Shown: piece after piece, positions 45,659 through 54,613 of the stretch | Position numbering within the stretch: the first letter of the stretch is position 1 | Layout of the letters: the number at the start of each line of letters is the position of its first letter | DNA from: Harenicola maris | GTDB lineage: Bacteria; Pseudomonadota; Alphaproteobacteria; Rhodobacterales; Rhodobacteraceae | Assembly (NCBI GenBank): GCA_018524345.1 | Contig: JADQAZ010000001.1 | Location: 1,589,093 to 1,653,092, forward strand | Reading direction: 5' to 3' | Length of the DNA: 64,000 nt | The notes under the pieces: model-generated | What the model was told of the DNA's origin: nothing | What the model saw: the letters and a program-made list of their open reading frames with translations, nothing else | The model's database searches: none | Translations under genes and position numbers: made by a program

Positions 45659-46138
45659 ATGGCGCAAAAACCCGAGACCATACAACGCCAGCATGATCTG
45701 TTCCACGGCCTCAACAAGCGCGGCAAAGCGCTATTGGAGGCGAACCGATTTGAAGAGGCCTTGCGCACCTCTTATGACGCGCGCGACTTGGCGGAAGGCC
45801 ATTTAAGGCAAGACCCTGAAAACGAGCATTGGCGCGGCTTCCTCTGTGTCAGCCATGATCGCATCGGCACCATCTTGTTCAAACAAGGCCTGTATGAAGA
45901 GGCTTTGCAGGTCTTTCGCGACTGCCTTGCGCTCCAAGAGCGGCTTGAAGATAGAACTCCCAAAACCACCGTCGGGCAAGAAAACATCGCCCGCAGTCAT
46001 GGTAAAATCGGAGCGACCTTAATCAAATTGGGCCGCAAGGATGAAGGGCTGAAGGCGCAAAGGGAAGCGCAAGCCATCCGCGAAGGCCTCCCCGAAATAC
46101 ACCGCGAAAGCCGTGAGTGGCGAGATGGGTATTTTTAG
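45659..46138 (+). CDS. TPR-repeat protein, 159 residues
   Basis: This small soluble protein is built of about three tetratricopeptide-like helical pairs: GKALLEANRFEEALRTSYDA, IGTILFKQGLYEEALQVFRD and IGATLIKLGRKDEGLKAQRE. Such folds bind partner proteins. It follows the orphan gene by 28 bp and is probably co-transcribed. No catalytic domain is attached and the partner is unknown. The sequence is less GC-rich than the flanking core genes. Confidence 0.75.
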   Translation: MAQKPETIQRQHDLFHGLNKRGKALLEANRFEEALRTSYDARDLAEGHLRQDPENEHWRGFLCVSHDRIGTILFKQGLYEEALQVFRDCLALQERLEDRTPKTTVGQENIARSHGKIGATLIKLGRKDEGLKAQREAQAIREGLPEIHRESREWRDGYF

Positions 46139-46362
46139 CCCGATCAAGCCCGCCAGCGCACCAACATGCCCACTATGAATGTCCGCTTCTTCACCTTTGA
46201 CACGAATAGGTCGCACCCGCAGCAAAGGGCTACTCTCCGCCCTGACCCCAGGTTTTACGCTGGCTTCACGCCCCGCGCCCCGCCCTTGCCTCAGGGCCAG
46301 CACCGCCCCTACAATGATCGCATTACAGCCAATACATTCGATCATTTTCAAAGGTGACAGCC

Positions 46363-46914
46363 ATGACAAGCCCAGCCGACCTCGAAAGCATCTCGCAAAG
46401 ACTGATTTCCCTCACCGGCATGACCGCCCGCAAAGACTGGGGCAAGGTCGCGCCCAATCCCGCCAATATGGACCCCGCCGCCCCCTATACCAAAATCGCC
46501 ATCCACCACACCGGCACCCGCACCTATACCCACACCGGCCTTGAGTCCTATCACATCAACGAACGCGGCTTTGCCGATATCGGCTATCACTTCCTGATCG
46601 GCCTTGACGGCACCATGTACGAGGGGCGCCACCTCAAACATAAGGGCGCCCATATCGGGGTAGAGAACGCAGGCGCCATCGGGATCATCCTTCTGGGGGA
46701 CTTCCACTATCAATGGTGGGACGATGACGACGACCTGACCACCGCCCATATCGCCCGCATCACAAAACTGGTCCTCGCCATTCGCAAGTTTTTCGCTATC
46801 AAGGCGCTGGGCGGGCACCGCGAGTTTCCCAATCAGGATACGGTCTGCCCCGGCAATGCGCTCTTGCCCCATGTGCAGGCCATGCGCAGCAAAATGGGCC
46901 TCGCCGCCCCGTAA
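46363..46914 (+). CDS. PGRP-type N-acetylmuramoyl-L-alanine amidase without signal peptide
   Basis: This 183-residue Amidase_2/PGRP domain protein should cleave the amide bond between MurNAc and L-Ala. Zn ligands appear complete: His48 (IAIHHTGT), His152 (GGHREF) and Cys162 (VCPGN), with Tyr75 in IGYHFLIG. It has no Sec signal, so it reaches peptidoglycan by another route: lysis, a T6SS, or recycling in the cytoplasm. The ATG at 46363 follows AAAGG; a GTG at 46354 is possible. It lies 16 bp upstream of a two-TM protein. Confidence 0.88.
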   Translation: MTSPADLESISQRLISLTGMTARKDWGKVAPNPANMDPAAPYTKIAIHHTGTRTYTHTGLESYHINERGFADIGYHFLIGLDGTMYEGRHLKHKGAHIGVENAGAIGIILLGDFHYQWWDDDDDLTTAHIARITKLVLAIRKFFAIKALGGHREFPNQDTVCPGNALLPHVQAMRSKMGLAAP

Positions 46915-46930
46915 CCACAGGAGTTGACCA

Positions 46931-47248
46931 ATGAAACTGATCTTCATCGCGCTCTTTGTCCTCCTCGCCGGTCTGGCGGCGCTGGTGCGGTTCTTTGTGG
47001 TCAAAACCGTGCAGGCCGAAAGCTCCACTACCGGCCTCTACTTTGTGACCACGCCGCAATGGCAAAATCCGGTCCGCAGCCTGAATGGCCCGTTTGAGGG
47101 CGGCACGCGCCTGATCGCCGATGAAAACGCCCTACCGCTGGAGGGGGTGATCGACCTGCTCCTGCGCCATGGCCACTGGATCGCCCTCGGGTTGCTCGCC
47201 GCCCTCCTGATGATATCCGCCATGGGGGCCATGGGCCGCCCCCGCTGA
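46931..47248 (+). CDS. Small two-TM membrane protein, 105 residues
   Basis: An N-terminal helix (FIALFVLLAGLAALVRFFVV, about 4-23) and a C-terminal helix (WIALGLLAALLMISAMGAMG) flank a polar middle of about 50 residues, which would face the periplasm if the N-terminus is inside. AGGAG lies about eight bases before the ATG. It is tightly linked to the amidase gene. It could be an immunity or holin-like partner, or unrelated. No family recognised. Confidence 0.65.
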   Translation: MKLIFIALFVLLAGLAALVRFFVVKTVQAESSTTGLYFVTTPQWQNPVRSLNGPFEGGTRLIADENALPLEGVIDLLLRHGHWIALGLLAALLMISAMGAMGRPR

Positions 47249-47347
47249 ACGCGGCGCGGCGGGATAAGGATTTTCTCCGAAAATCCTGCAAGGCCCCCCT
47301 TCGGGATGGGCCTTGCCGCCCCCGCGCGCCCTGCCTACAGTCTCGCC

Positions 47348-48283
47348 ATGACACTCCCCTCCCCAAGGCCGCCCGTCGGCGCCGCGCCGGCTCAGGCCGC
47401 AGACAAGCCCATGCTCGGCATTGCCCTCGTGTTGTGCTTTTGCCTGCTCGCCCCCCTTGCCGATGCTCTGGCCAAGATCCTCTCGGGGGCGCTGCCTGTG
47501 GTGCAGCTTGCCCTGATCCGCTTTGCGGCGCAGGTGGCGCTGCTGCTGCCCCTCGTCCTTGCCTCCGGCGCGGCCCTGCGGGTCTCTCGCCGCGCCCTGA
47601 TCCGGCTCTGCTGGCGCGCGGTGATGCATATCGCGGGGATCGTCATGATGTTCGAGGCCCTCAAACATCTGCCCCTCGCCGATGCTGTGGCCATCGCCTT
47701 TGTCATGCCCTTTATCCTGCTGATCCTTGGCAAGGCCTTCCTGAACGAGGATATCGGCCCCCGCCGCATCTGGGCCTGCGCTGTGGGTTTCGGCGGCACC
47801 CTTCTGGTGATCCAGCCCAGCTTTGCCTCCGTCGGCCTCTATGCGCTGCTGCCCGTGGGCGTCGCCTTTGCCTTTGCCTTCTTCATGCTGATCACCCGCA
47901 CGGTGGCAAAGGAGGTTGACCCCATGGCGGTGCAGGTCATCTCCGGCGCCGTGGCCTGCGTTCTGCTGCTCCCCGCCTTTGCCCTCGGCCATGCGATGGA
48001 TTGGCCCGTGCTGATGATGGCCCTGCCGCCTGCGGGCTTTGGCTGGCATATCGCCGCCTTCGCCTGCCTTGGCACCCTTGCCCACCTGACGATGTCATGG
48101 TCGCTGCGCTTTGCGCCCGCCGCCACCCTCGCCCCGATCCAGTATCTGGAAATTCCGATCGCCGCCGCCGTCGGCTTTGCGGTCTTCCGCCAGTTTCCCA
48201 ATGGCCTCGCCCTAATCGGCATCGCCATCGTCATCACCGCCGGCCTCTATGTCGTCTACCGCGAGCATCACGCCAACAAATAG
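47348..48283 (+). CDS. EamA/DMT-family transporter
   Basis: This 311-residue inner-membrane carrier has about ten predicted helices in two EamA repeats. Motifs include LIRFAAQVALLLPLVLA, HLPLADAVAIAFVMPFILLILGKAFLNE and, in the second repeat, FAPAATLAPIQYLEIPIAAAVGFAVF. The substrate cannot be read from sequence; relatives export amino acids or metabolites. The ATG at 47348 is chosen over the one at 47306 because the extra residues are not typical. It converges on thiN. Confidence 0.88.
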   Translation: MTLPSPRPPVGAAPAQAADKPMLGIALVLCFCLLAPLADALAKILSGALPVVQLALIRFAAQVALLLPLVLASGAALRVSRRALIRLCWRAVMHIAGIVMMFEALKHLPLADAVAIAFVMPFILLILGKAFLNEDIGPRRIWACAVGFGGTLLVIQPSFASVGLYALLPVGVAFAFAFFMLITRTVAKEVDPMAVQVISGAVACVLLLPAFALGHAMDWPVLMMALPPAGFGWHIAAFACLGTLAHLTMSWSLRFAPAATLAPIQYLEIPIAAAVGFAVFRQFPNGLALIGIAIVITAGLYVVYREHHANK

Positions 48284-48285
48284 CG

Positions 48286-48945
48286 TTACCCCGTCAGCCC
48301 CGCCAAAGCCGCCCCGAAACACGCCCGCGGCAGGATCACCACCATCCCCGCCCCCTCAAAGGACAGGCGCACCGCCCCCGTGGCGCGGTTCGAGGTGCCA
48401 ATCCGCCCGCCCGGCGCAAAATCGATCCCCCTGATCGGCCACTCAAGGCCCCGGCTCTCGCCCCGCACCGGCATAAAGGGAAACAGCGAGACCCGCGTGC
48501 CCACCGCCAGATCCAGATCCAGCGCCGCAGGCGCGGCAAAGGCCACATCCTCCTGCCCCAAAAGCAGACAGGGCTGCGCGCTATAGCGCACCAGAGTATT
48601 GAGCACCGAAAGCTCGTGATCCAGCCGCAGCCCCAGAAACCCGACCCCGATCACCAAGGGCGCGCGCAGCCGCTGCAGGCATTTTTCGAAATCCGTGCTG
48701 TCCTGCTCGGCCACGGGAAACAGCCGCTCCTCGGGCAAAGTTTCGCGGGTTTTAGGCGTGATTGAATCAAAATCTCCGATCACCGCCTCTGGCATGACCC
48801 CGAAACGCAGGGCATGATCGGCCCCACCATCGGCCGCAACCACCCGCGGGGCGTGCTTCATGGCCAAATCAAGGCAGGCCGCCTCCACCGCACCGCCCCC
48901 CAAAAGGGTAATGCATTCAGAAGAACTTAACACTGGATCAGGCAT
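48286..48945 (-). CDS. thiN: Thiamine pyrophosphokinase
   Basis: This enzyme of about 219 residues makes thiamine diphosphate from thiamine and ATP. It has VVAADGGADHALRFGVMPEAVIGDFDS, then EQDSTDFEKCL, and the GVGFLGLRLDHELSVLNTL segment of the family, with a C-terminal thiamine-binding barrel (GGRIGTSNRATGAVRLSF). The start at 48945 has a G-rich ribosome site (AGGGGGG) nearby; ATG 48978 and the longer frame to 49041 are alternatives. It is divergent from the 1250-residue repeat protein. Confidence 0.88.
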   Translation of the reverse strand: MPDPVLSSSECITLLGGGAVEAACLDLAMKHAPRVVAADGGADHALRFGVMPEAVIGDFDSITPKTRETLPEERLFPVAEQDSTDFEKCLQRLRAPLVIGVGFLGLRLDHELSVLNTLVRYSAQPCLLLGQEDVAFAAPAALDLDLAVGTRVSLFPFMPVRGESRGLEWPIRGIDFAPGGRIGTSNRATGAVRLSFEGAGMVVILPRACFGAALAGLTG

Positions 48946-49083
48946 CCCGCCCCCCTTGGTTTCCTCAGGCTTTGCCATATTTAGAACATGAAATGATACC
49001 GTAAAAATCCCAGTTTTGTTGCTTTCTAAGAACCAATGCATGGTAGAACAGCACTTGCAGACTGAAAAAAAGCGAGCAGAGCT

Positions 49084-52000
49084 ATGGTTGCGACGAACAA
49101 AATTCTAACCGTTTCTTATGGAACATTTTCATGCACCCTTGAGGGGTTCGAGGATTCCTTTGGAACGATGAAGGCGATTGCGGAATACTTCCGCGATCTG
49201 GCCGCTGATGACCGCTACTTTGGCGCCGAGCCGCCCACCCCGGATGCCGAAATGCTCCAGCGGATTGTCGAGAAAGAGATCCAGCGCAAAGTCGAGGCCA
49301 AGGTCAATGGCAACGGCAATGGCATCGTCCTGCGCGCCTCCAAAGAGCCCGCCAATGCCGTCACCGCCGCTCTGATGAGCGACGCCGGTGAGGACGCCGC
49401 AGAGGCCGAGGCCGCCAAGGAAGAGTCCAAGAAAGCCCGCCGCGCCAAAAAAGCCCTCGCCCGCGCCGAAGCCGAGGCGAAGGAAAAGGCTGAAGCCGAG
49501 GTTAAAGCGAAGGAAGAAGCAGAGGCGAAAGCCAAGGCGGAGGCCGAGGCCAAAGCGCAGGAAGAAGCAGAGGCGAAAGCCAAGGCTGAAGCCGAGGCCA
49601 AAGCGCAGGAAGAAGCCGAAGCGAAAGCCAAAGCTGAAGCCGAGACCAAAGCGAAGGAAGAAGCTGAGGCGAAAGCCAAAGCTGAGGCCGAAGCCAAGGC
49701 GCAGGAAGAAGCAGAGGCAAAAGCCAAAGCTGAGGCCGAGGCCAAAGCGCAGGAAGAAGCAGAGGCAAAAGCCAAAGCTGAAGCCGACGCCAAAGCGAAG
49801 GAAGAAGCAGAGGCAAAAGCCAAAGCCGAGGCCGAAGCCAAAGCGCAGGAAGAAGCAGAGGCGAAAGCCAAGGCAGAAGCCGAAGCCAAGGCGCAGGAAG
49901 AAGCCGAAGCGAAAGCCAAGGCTGAAGCCGAGGCCAAGGCGAAGGAAGAAGCTGAGGCGAAAGCCAAAGCTGAAGCCGAGGCCAAAGCGAAGGAAGAAGC
50001 AGAGGCGAAAGCCAAGGCTGAGGCCGAGGCCAAAGCGCAGGAAGAAGCTGAGGCAAAAGCCAAAGCTGAAGCCAAAGCGCAGGAAGAAGCCGAAGCTTCC
50101 CCCACTCCGCCCGCCTCCCTCGTCGAACTCCCCCGCGAGGCCTCCGACCTGACAGAGGACGAAACCGCCGAGGCCGCCACGCCCATGAACAGCGTGGCCG
50201 ACAAGCTGGCCCGCATCCGCTCCGTCGTTGGCAACCCCAGCGCCGAGGAAAACGCCGATGCCGCCGACGAGGAAAACAACCCCGTCGACATGGCCGACGT
50301 GCTCTCCGCCATGGACGCCCCAGAGGAAACCGCAGCGGAAACCGCCAAGGAAGACACAGCCAAGGATGAGGCCCCAGAGGCCAAAGACACGCCCCGCAAA
50401 GGCCGCGTGATCAAGGTCGTCGCCAAAGCCGCAATCCCCGCCCTCTCCCAGAACGACGAGATCGCGGAAGAAGACAGCCCCGCCAAAAACGCCCCCTCTG
50501 TCCTGTCGGACGAGGACGAAGCCGCCCTCATGGCCGAACTCGCCGCGCTTGAGGCAGACGAGGACGACGACGATTTCGAAGCCGCCCTCACCGGCGAAAT
50601 CGAAATGGACGAGGCCGAGGAAGAGGCCACAGCCCCCACCGCCTTCACCGAAGAATTCGAAGCCGACTTCGAAGACGACAGCGACATCGACGCCATCCTT
50701 GACGATATCGCCTCCGACGGCGCAGCGCCCCAGCCGCCCGCACGGGACGAAACCGTGATCGACATCAGCCCCGATGACGAGGACGACGCCCTCGAGGCCG
50801 CCATCGCCCGGGCCGAGGCCGAAGGCCGCGCCGGCCGTGCCCGCCCGCCCCAAAAGGGCGAGATCGTGATCCCCGTCGCCGCAGCCGACGCCGATGACAG
50901 CGCCCTTGACGCCGCCATCGCCGAAGCAGAGCAACGCGAGAGTGCCCGCATCGAAGCCCATGACGAGATCGAGGACGCCGAGGAAATCATCGAGGAGGCC
51001 TCCTTTGAGGAGGACAGCTTTGACGAGCCCTCCCTTGAAGAGGACGACTTCGACGAGGATACCTTCGACGAAGACGACGCCGCCTCCGGCTCCCTTGCCG
51101 CCATGGTCAATGCCGCCGCACTGGGCGGCGACGACCAAGACGCCGATGACACAGAGGAACTCGACGACTGGGCCGAACTGGACGACGCCGAAACCCACGC
51201 CGAACAAGCCGCCGAGGACATCGCCGAGCTTGAGGCTCTGGACGGTATCGAAGAGCCAGCCAAAACCGCCGAAGTCGACGAGGCCGGCATCCTTGATGCG
51301 GTCTCCCGCCTGACCGGCTCCGATGCCTCCGGCGTCACCCTGCCCAGCGCCAAGGCCGAGGACACAACCGCCCCAGCCCCCGCCGCAGAGCTGAACGATC
51401 CGGCAAGCTCCATCGACAATGCCCTCGCCGCCATGGCCGCCAAAAGCCAGGCCGACGAGCGCGCCGAACACGCCCGCGCCCGCCGCGAGCAACTGACCCG
51501 CGAGGAGCCAGAGGGCGAGCGTTTTGACCGCCTGATGGACGAAACCGCCACGAAACTGGAGGGCTCCGACCTCCAGCGTCGCCGCTCGGCCATCGAACAC
51601 CTCAAAGCCGCCGTCGCCGCCACCCGCGCCGAAGGCAACGGTGCCAAAGGCAGCGACGACGCCGAGGCCCGCGCCTACCGCGACGACCTCGCCCGCGTTG
51701 TCCGCAACCCCGAGGGCAGCGAGGCAGAAGCCGAAGCGCCAGCCCCAAGCGAGGCCCAATCCGCCGCCGCCAAAATTCTGGCAGAGGCCAAAATGGCCCA
51801 AGCCAAAATTCAGGCCAGCACAGAGGACCGTATTGAGGAGACCACTGAGGACCTGATCGAAGACGGCTCCGACACACTGGACGCCCTCGCAGAAGACGCC
51901 ACAGAGGAGCTCGCAGAGGCCAAGACCAAAGCCACCGATATGGCTGATGATCTGGCCGAAGAAGTCACAGCGGAACTGCCGGAGGATCTGGCAGAGGACC

Positions 52001-52836
52001 TCGCAGAGGACATGGCTGAGGACATCTCCGAAGCCACGGAAGAACCCGTCAAAGCCGCCAGCGCCCTGCGCCCGCGCCGCTCTCTCCTGCGCCGCATCCG
52101 CCCCGGTGCCGACGCCGAGGCCCCCGCAGAGCCGGACAGCAGCATCGAGGATCTGGCAGACAATCTGGCCGAAACCGCCCGCGAAGCGGCCTCCCCCCTG
52201 CGCCTGAGAAAATCAGACGCGGCAGAGGCCAAAGCCGAGCCCGAGGCCAAAGCGCCCGAAGCAGAGGCAGAACCCGAAACCGCCAGCGACACCGTCGCCC
52301 CGGCCCGCCCGCGCCGCCCCTCCCTGCGCCGCGACGGCGCCGCCACCGCACGCCCGCGCACAGCCTCTCCGCTGATGCTGGTCTCCGAGCAGCGGGTCGA
52401 CGAGGACGAGGGCGCAGCCGAAGCCGTCACCCCCGGCCGCCCCGTCATGCCGCGCCGCGTCACCGAAGGCAGCTTTGCCGAGGCCGCAGAAGAAGAAGCC
52501 GCCCGCGAGGCCTTTAACAGCGATTCCGCCCGCCACCTCGCCGACAGCACCTCCTTCGAGGAATTCTCGGCCAAGATGGGCGCCTCCAGCCTGCAAGACA
52601 TGCTGGAATGCGCCGCGGCCTATACCGCCAAGGTCGAGGGCCACGAGGTCTTTACCCACCCCGACATCATGCGCACCGTCGCAGATGCACAGGGTGAGGG
52701 CAGCTTCACCCGCGAAGACAGCCTGCGCTCCTTCGGCAAGCTGCTGCGCGAGGGCAAGATCCGCAAGGTAAAGCGCGGCATGTTCGCCATCTCGGACGAC
52801 TCGCAGTATCTCAAGGCCAGCGGCACCAACGGGTAA
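49084..52836 (+). CDS. Large charged-helix repeat protein, 1250 residues
   Basis: The N-terminal 75 residues form a conserved-looking domain ([34 protein letters not shown]). Residues about 130-338 are Ala/Glu/Lys repeats with a 16-residue period ([16 protein letters not shown] and variants), predicted to be a single charged helix or coiled coil. A long acidic region rich in DDE runs to about 700. The C-terminus (about 1150-1250) looks folded again: [36 protein letters not shown], then [14 protein letters not shown]. No signal peptide or membrane helix. Similar N-termini occur in many Rhodobacteraceae hypothetical proteins, as I recall, but no function is established. It is probably a cytoplasmic scaffold. 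Confidence 0.85.
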   Translation: MVATNKILTVSYGTFSCTLEGFEDSFGTMKAIAEYFRDLAADDRYFGAEPPTPDAEMLQRIVEKEIQRKVEAKVNGNGNGIVLRASKEPANAVTAALMSDAGEDAAEAEAAKEESKKARRAKKALARAEAEAKEKAEAEVKAKEEAEAKAKAEAEAKAQEEAEAKAKAEAEAKAQEEAEAKAKAEAETKAKEEAEAKAKAEAEAKAQEEAEAKAKAEAEAKAQEEAEAKAKAEADAKAKEEAEAKAKAEAEAKAQEEAEAKAKAEAEAKAQEEAEAKAKAEAEAKAKEEAEAKAKAEAEAKAKEEAEAKAKAEAEAKAQEEAEAKAKAEAKAQEEAEASPTPPASLVELPREASDLTEDETAEAATPMNSVADKLARIRSVVGNPSAEENADAADEENNPVDMADVLSAMDAPEETAAETAKEDTAKDEAPEAKDTPRKGRVIKVVAKAAIPALSQNDEIAEEDSPAKNAPSVLSDEDEAALMAELAALEADEDDDDFEAALTGEIEMDEAEEEATAPTAFTEEFEADFEDDSDIDAILDDIASDGAAPQPPARDETVIDISPDDEDDALEAAIARAEAEGRAGRARPPQKGEIVIPVAAADADDSALDAAIAEAEQRESARIEAHDEIEDAEEIIEEASFEEDSFDEPSLEEDDFDEDTFDEDDAASGSLAAMVNAAALGGDDQDADDTEELDDWAELDDAETHAEQAAEDIAELEALDGIEEPAKTAEVDEAGILDAVSRLTGSDASGVTLPSAKAEDTTAPAPAAELNDPASSIDNALAAMAAKSQADERAEHARARREQLTREEPEGERFDRLMDETATKLEGSDLQRRRSAIEHLKAAVAATRAEGNGAKGSDDAEARAYRDDLARVVRNPEGSEAEAEAPAPSEAQSAAAKILAEAKMAQAKIQASTEDRIEETTEDLIEDGSDTLDALAEDATEELAEAKTKATDMADDLAEEVTAELPEDLAEDLAEDMAEDISEATEEPVKAASALRPRRSLLRRIRPGADAEAPAEPDSSIEDLADNLAETAREAASPLRLRKSDAAEAKAEPEAKAPEAEAEPETASDTVAPARPRRPSLRRDGAATARPRTASPLMLVSEQRVDEDEGAAEAVTPGRPVMPRRVTEGSFAEAAEEEAAREAFNSDSARHLADSTSFEEFSAKMGASSLQDMLECAAAYTAKVEGHEVFTHPDIMRTVADAQGEGSFTREDSLRSFGKLLREGKIRKVKRGMFAISDDSQYLKASGTNG
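49474..50097 (+). repeat. 48-bp coding repeat array (16-residue unit, about 12 copies)
   Basis: In-frame tandem repeats encode [16 protein letters not shown] with Gln/Lys and Glu/Asp swaps. The mixed synonymous codons show it is an old, selected array, but the near-identity of adjacent units makes copy-number change likely. It also creates long artefactual frames on the other strand. Confidence 0.9.
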
Positions 52837-52883
52837 GCCGCGCGGCCGCTGCGGAGGGCTTGGCCCCAAGCACGCGACAAGTT

Positions 52884-52929
52884 GGGGCCAGCCCCCACAC
52901 AAGTGATCAGTGGGGGCCAGCCCCCACAC
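52884..52929 (+). repeat. 17-bp direct repeat after the 1250-residue gene
   Basis: GGGGCCAGCCCCCACAC occurs at 52884-52900 and again at 52913-52929. The segment is also rich in GGCC-type inverted repeats (GGCCCCAA at 52862, TTGGGGCC at 52882). It is non-coding. Confidence 0.75.
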
Positions 52930-52933
52930 CCCC

Positions 52934-52956
52934 GGGATATTTTTCCCAATAAGAAA
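52934..52956 (-). repeat. Dispersed intergenic repeat, inverted partial copy
   Basis: On the minus strand this reads TTTCTTATTGGGAAAAATATCCC, matching the first part of the units at 36914 and 59274, with a divergent right end. Confidence 0.6.
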
Positions 52957-52960
52957 CGAA

Positions 52961-52991
52961 AAGGCCGCCCGAGGTGAGGGCGGCCTTTTTT
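52961..52991. terminator. Bidirectional terminator, repeat protein / DUF2842
   Basis: A 10-bp stem AAGGCCGCCC / GGGCGGCCTT with a seven-base loop is followed by TTTTTT on the plus strand and by TTTTCGTTTCTT on the minus strand. It serves the convergent genes ending at 52836 and 53001. Confidence 0.9.
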
Positions 52992-53000
52992 GCGTTTGGT

Positions 53001-53231
53001 TTATTCGTCTTGCGGCGGGGCGTCCGGGTCCGCCTGCCCGATGCCGCGAAACACGGCCCGCAATGGAAAGGCCCAGAGCACCCCGAGGCCGATGTAGATC
53101 AACAATTCCAGCCAGATCGGCGGGCGGTCAATCATACCGACAAGGGTCGCCGCCACCACGATATAGACCGGCAATCCGATAAGGAGGATCACCAGCGACC
53201 AGCGGCGGCGGGCTTTGTAGCTGAGCGCCAT
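53001..53231 (-). CDS. DUF2842 small membrane protein
   Basis: This 76-residue protein has two membrane helices (LVILLIGLPVYIVVAATLVG, and LELLIYIGLGVLWAFPLRAVF) and a short acidic tail. It matches the DUF2842 family common in Alphaproteobacteria. It lies 6 bp downstream of purA and is probably transcribed with it. Function unknown. Confidence 0.87.
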   Translation of the reverse strand: MALSYKARRRWSLVILLIGLPVYIVVAATLVGMIDRPPIWLELLIYIGLGVLWAFPLRAVFRGIGQADPDAPPQDE

Positions 53232-53237
53232 TCCAGA

Positions 53238-54530
53238 TCAATCCGCGAAGGGATCGGTGACAAGGATCGTGTCTTCACGCTCTGGCGAGGTGGAGAGCAT
53301 GGCCACCGGGCATTGGATCAGCTCCTCGATCCGGCGCACGTATTTCACTGCCGCACCGGGAAGCTCGGCCCATGAGCGCGCGCCCGCGGTGCTTTCGCTC
53401 CAGCCTTCCATGACCTCATAGATCGGCTCGACCCGCGCCTGCGCCTCGGCGGCGGTGGGCAGGTAGTCGATCTCGACGCCGTCCAACATATAGCCAGTGC
53501 AGATTTTCAGCTCTTTGAGCCCATCAAGGACATCCATCTTGGTCAGGGCGATGCCGTTGACGCCCGACAGGGCGCAGGTCTGGCGCACCAGAGCGGCGTC
53601 AAACCAGCCACAGCGGCGCGAGCGCCCCGTCACGGTGCCCTTCTCGCGGCCCACGGTGCCAAGGTGTTCGCCCACCTCGTCGTCAAGCTCCGTCGGAAAC
53701 GGCCCCTCGCCCACGCGGGTGGTATAGGCCTTCACGATGCCCAGCACGAAATCGATCGAGCCGGGGCCAACGCCGGTGCCGGTGGCCGCCATGCCCGACA
53801 GGGTCGTGGAGGAGGTCACGAAAGGATAGGTGCCGAAATCAACGTCCAGCAGCGAGCCCTGCGCGCCCTCGAACAGGATCCGCTGGCCTGCGCGGCGGCG
53901 CTCGTTCAGCACCTTCCACACAGGGGCGGCATATTTCAGGATCAGCGGCGTGATCTCCGCCAGCTTGCGCTCCAGCTCGGCGCGGTCCACCTCCGGCAGG
54001 CCAAGGCCGCGGCGCAGGGCATCGTGATGCACCAGCAGCCGGTCAATCCGCGCTGACAGCGTGCCCGCATCGGCCAGATCCGCCACGCGGATATTGCGCC
54101 GCCCGACCTTATCCTCATAGGCCGGGCCAATGCCCCGCCCTGTGGTGCCGATCTTGGCCACCGCATTCTGGCTCTCGCGGGCGCGGTCCAGCTCGCCGTG
54201 CACCGGCAGGATCAGGGGCGTGTTCTCCGCAATCATCAGCTTGCTCGGGTCCACGGTCACACCCTGCGCCTCGATCCGCTCGATCTCATCCACAAGGGCC
54301 CATGGGTCCAGCACAACACCATTGCCGATCACGCTCAGCTTGCCATCGCGCAAAATCCCCGAGGGCAGCAGGGACAGCTTGAACACCTCCCCGTCGATCA
54401 CAAGGGTATGGCCCGCGTTATGACCGCCCTGAAAGCGCGCAATGACATCGGCCCGCTCGGAGAGCCAGTCCACAATTTTGCCCTTACCTTCATCGCCCCA
54501 CTGAGCGCCGACAACAACCACGTTCGCCAT
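53238..54530 (-). CDS. purA: Adenylosuccinate synthetase
   Basis: This 430-residue enzyme joins IMP and aspartate with GTP in AMP synthesis. It has the P-loop [18 protein letters not shown], the GGHNAGHT loop, the [14 protein letters not shown] loop and the C-terminal [12 protein letters not shown]/Asp-binding part. The start at 54530 (MANVVVVG) is preferred to the ATG three codons up. Standard length, no anomalies. Confidence 0.97.
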   Translation of the reverse strand: MANVVVVGAQWGDEGKGKIVDWLSERADVIARFQGGHNAGHTLVIDGEVFKLSLLPSGILRDGKLSVIGNGVVLDPWALVDEIERIEAQGVTVDPSKLMIAENTPLILPVHGELDRARESQNAVAKIGTTGRGIGPAYEDKVGRRNIRVADLADAGTLSARIDRLLVHHDALRRGLGLPEVDRAELERKLAEITPLILKYAAPVWKVLNERRRAGQRILFEGAQGSLLDVDFGTYPFVTSSTTLSGMAATGTGVGPGSIDFVLGIVKAYTTRVGEGPFPTELDDEVGEHLGTVGREKGTVTGRSRRCGWFDAALVRQTCALSGVNGIALTKMDVLDGLKELKICTGYMLDGVEIDYLPTAAEAQARVEPIYEVMEGWSESTAGARSWAELPGAAVKYVRRIEELIQCPVAMLSTSPEREDTILVTDPFAD

Positions 54531-54613
54531 AAGGTTCACCCTTTCATACGGTCGAATCCCGCGCGTCTATAGCCGCCGCCGCGCCCAAGCGAAACTGCAA
54601 AGTCACATCTGCG

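Noticed and set aside
46166..46357. 63-codon frame between the TPR gene and the amidase
   Set aside because: No ribosome site; the product is Pro/Arg-rich and resembles translated non-coding GC-rich DNA.
49474..50097. CRISPR or minisatellite origin for the 48-bp array
   Set aside because: The units are adjacent with no spacers and stay in frame within a long gene.
49129..51801. Minus-strand frames opposite the 1250-residue gene
   Set aside because: They arise from the antisense of the 48-bp repeat array and give Phe/Gly/Leu-rich artefacts.
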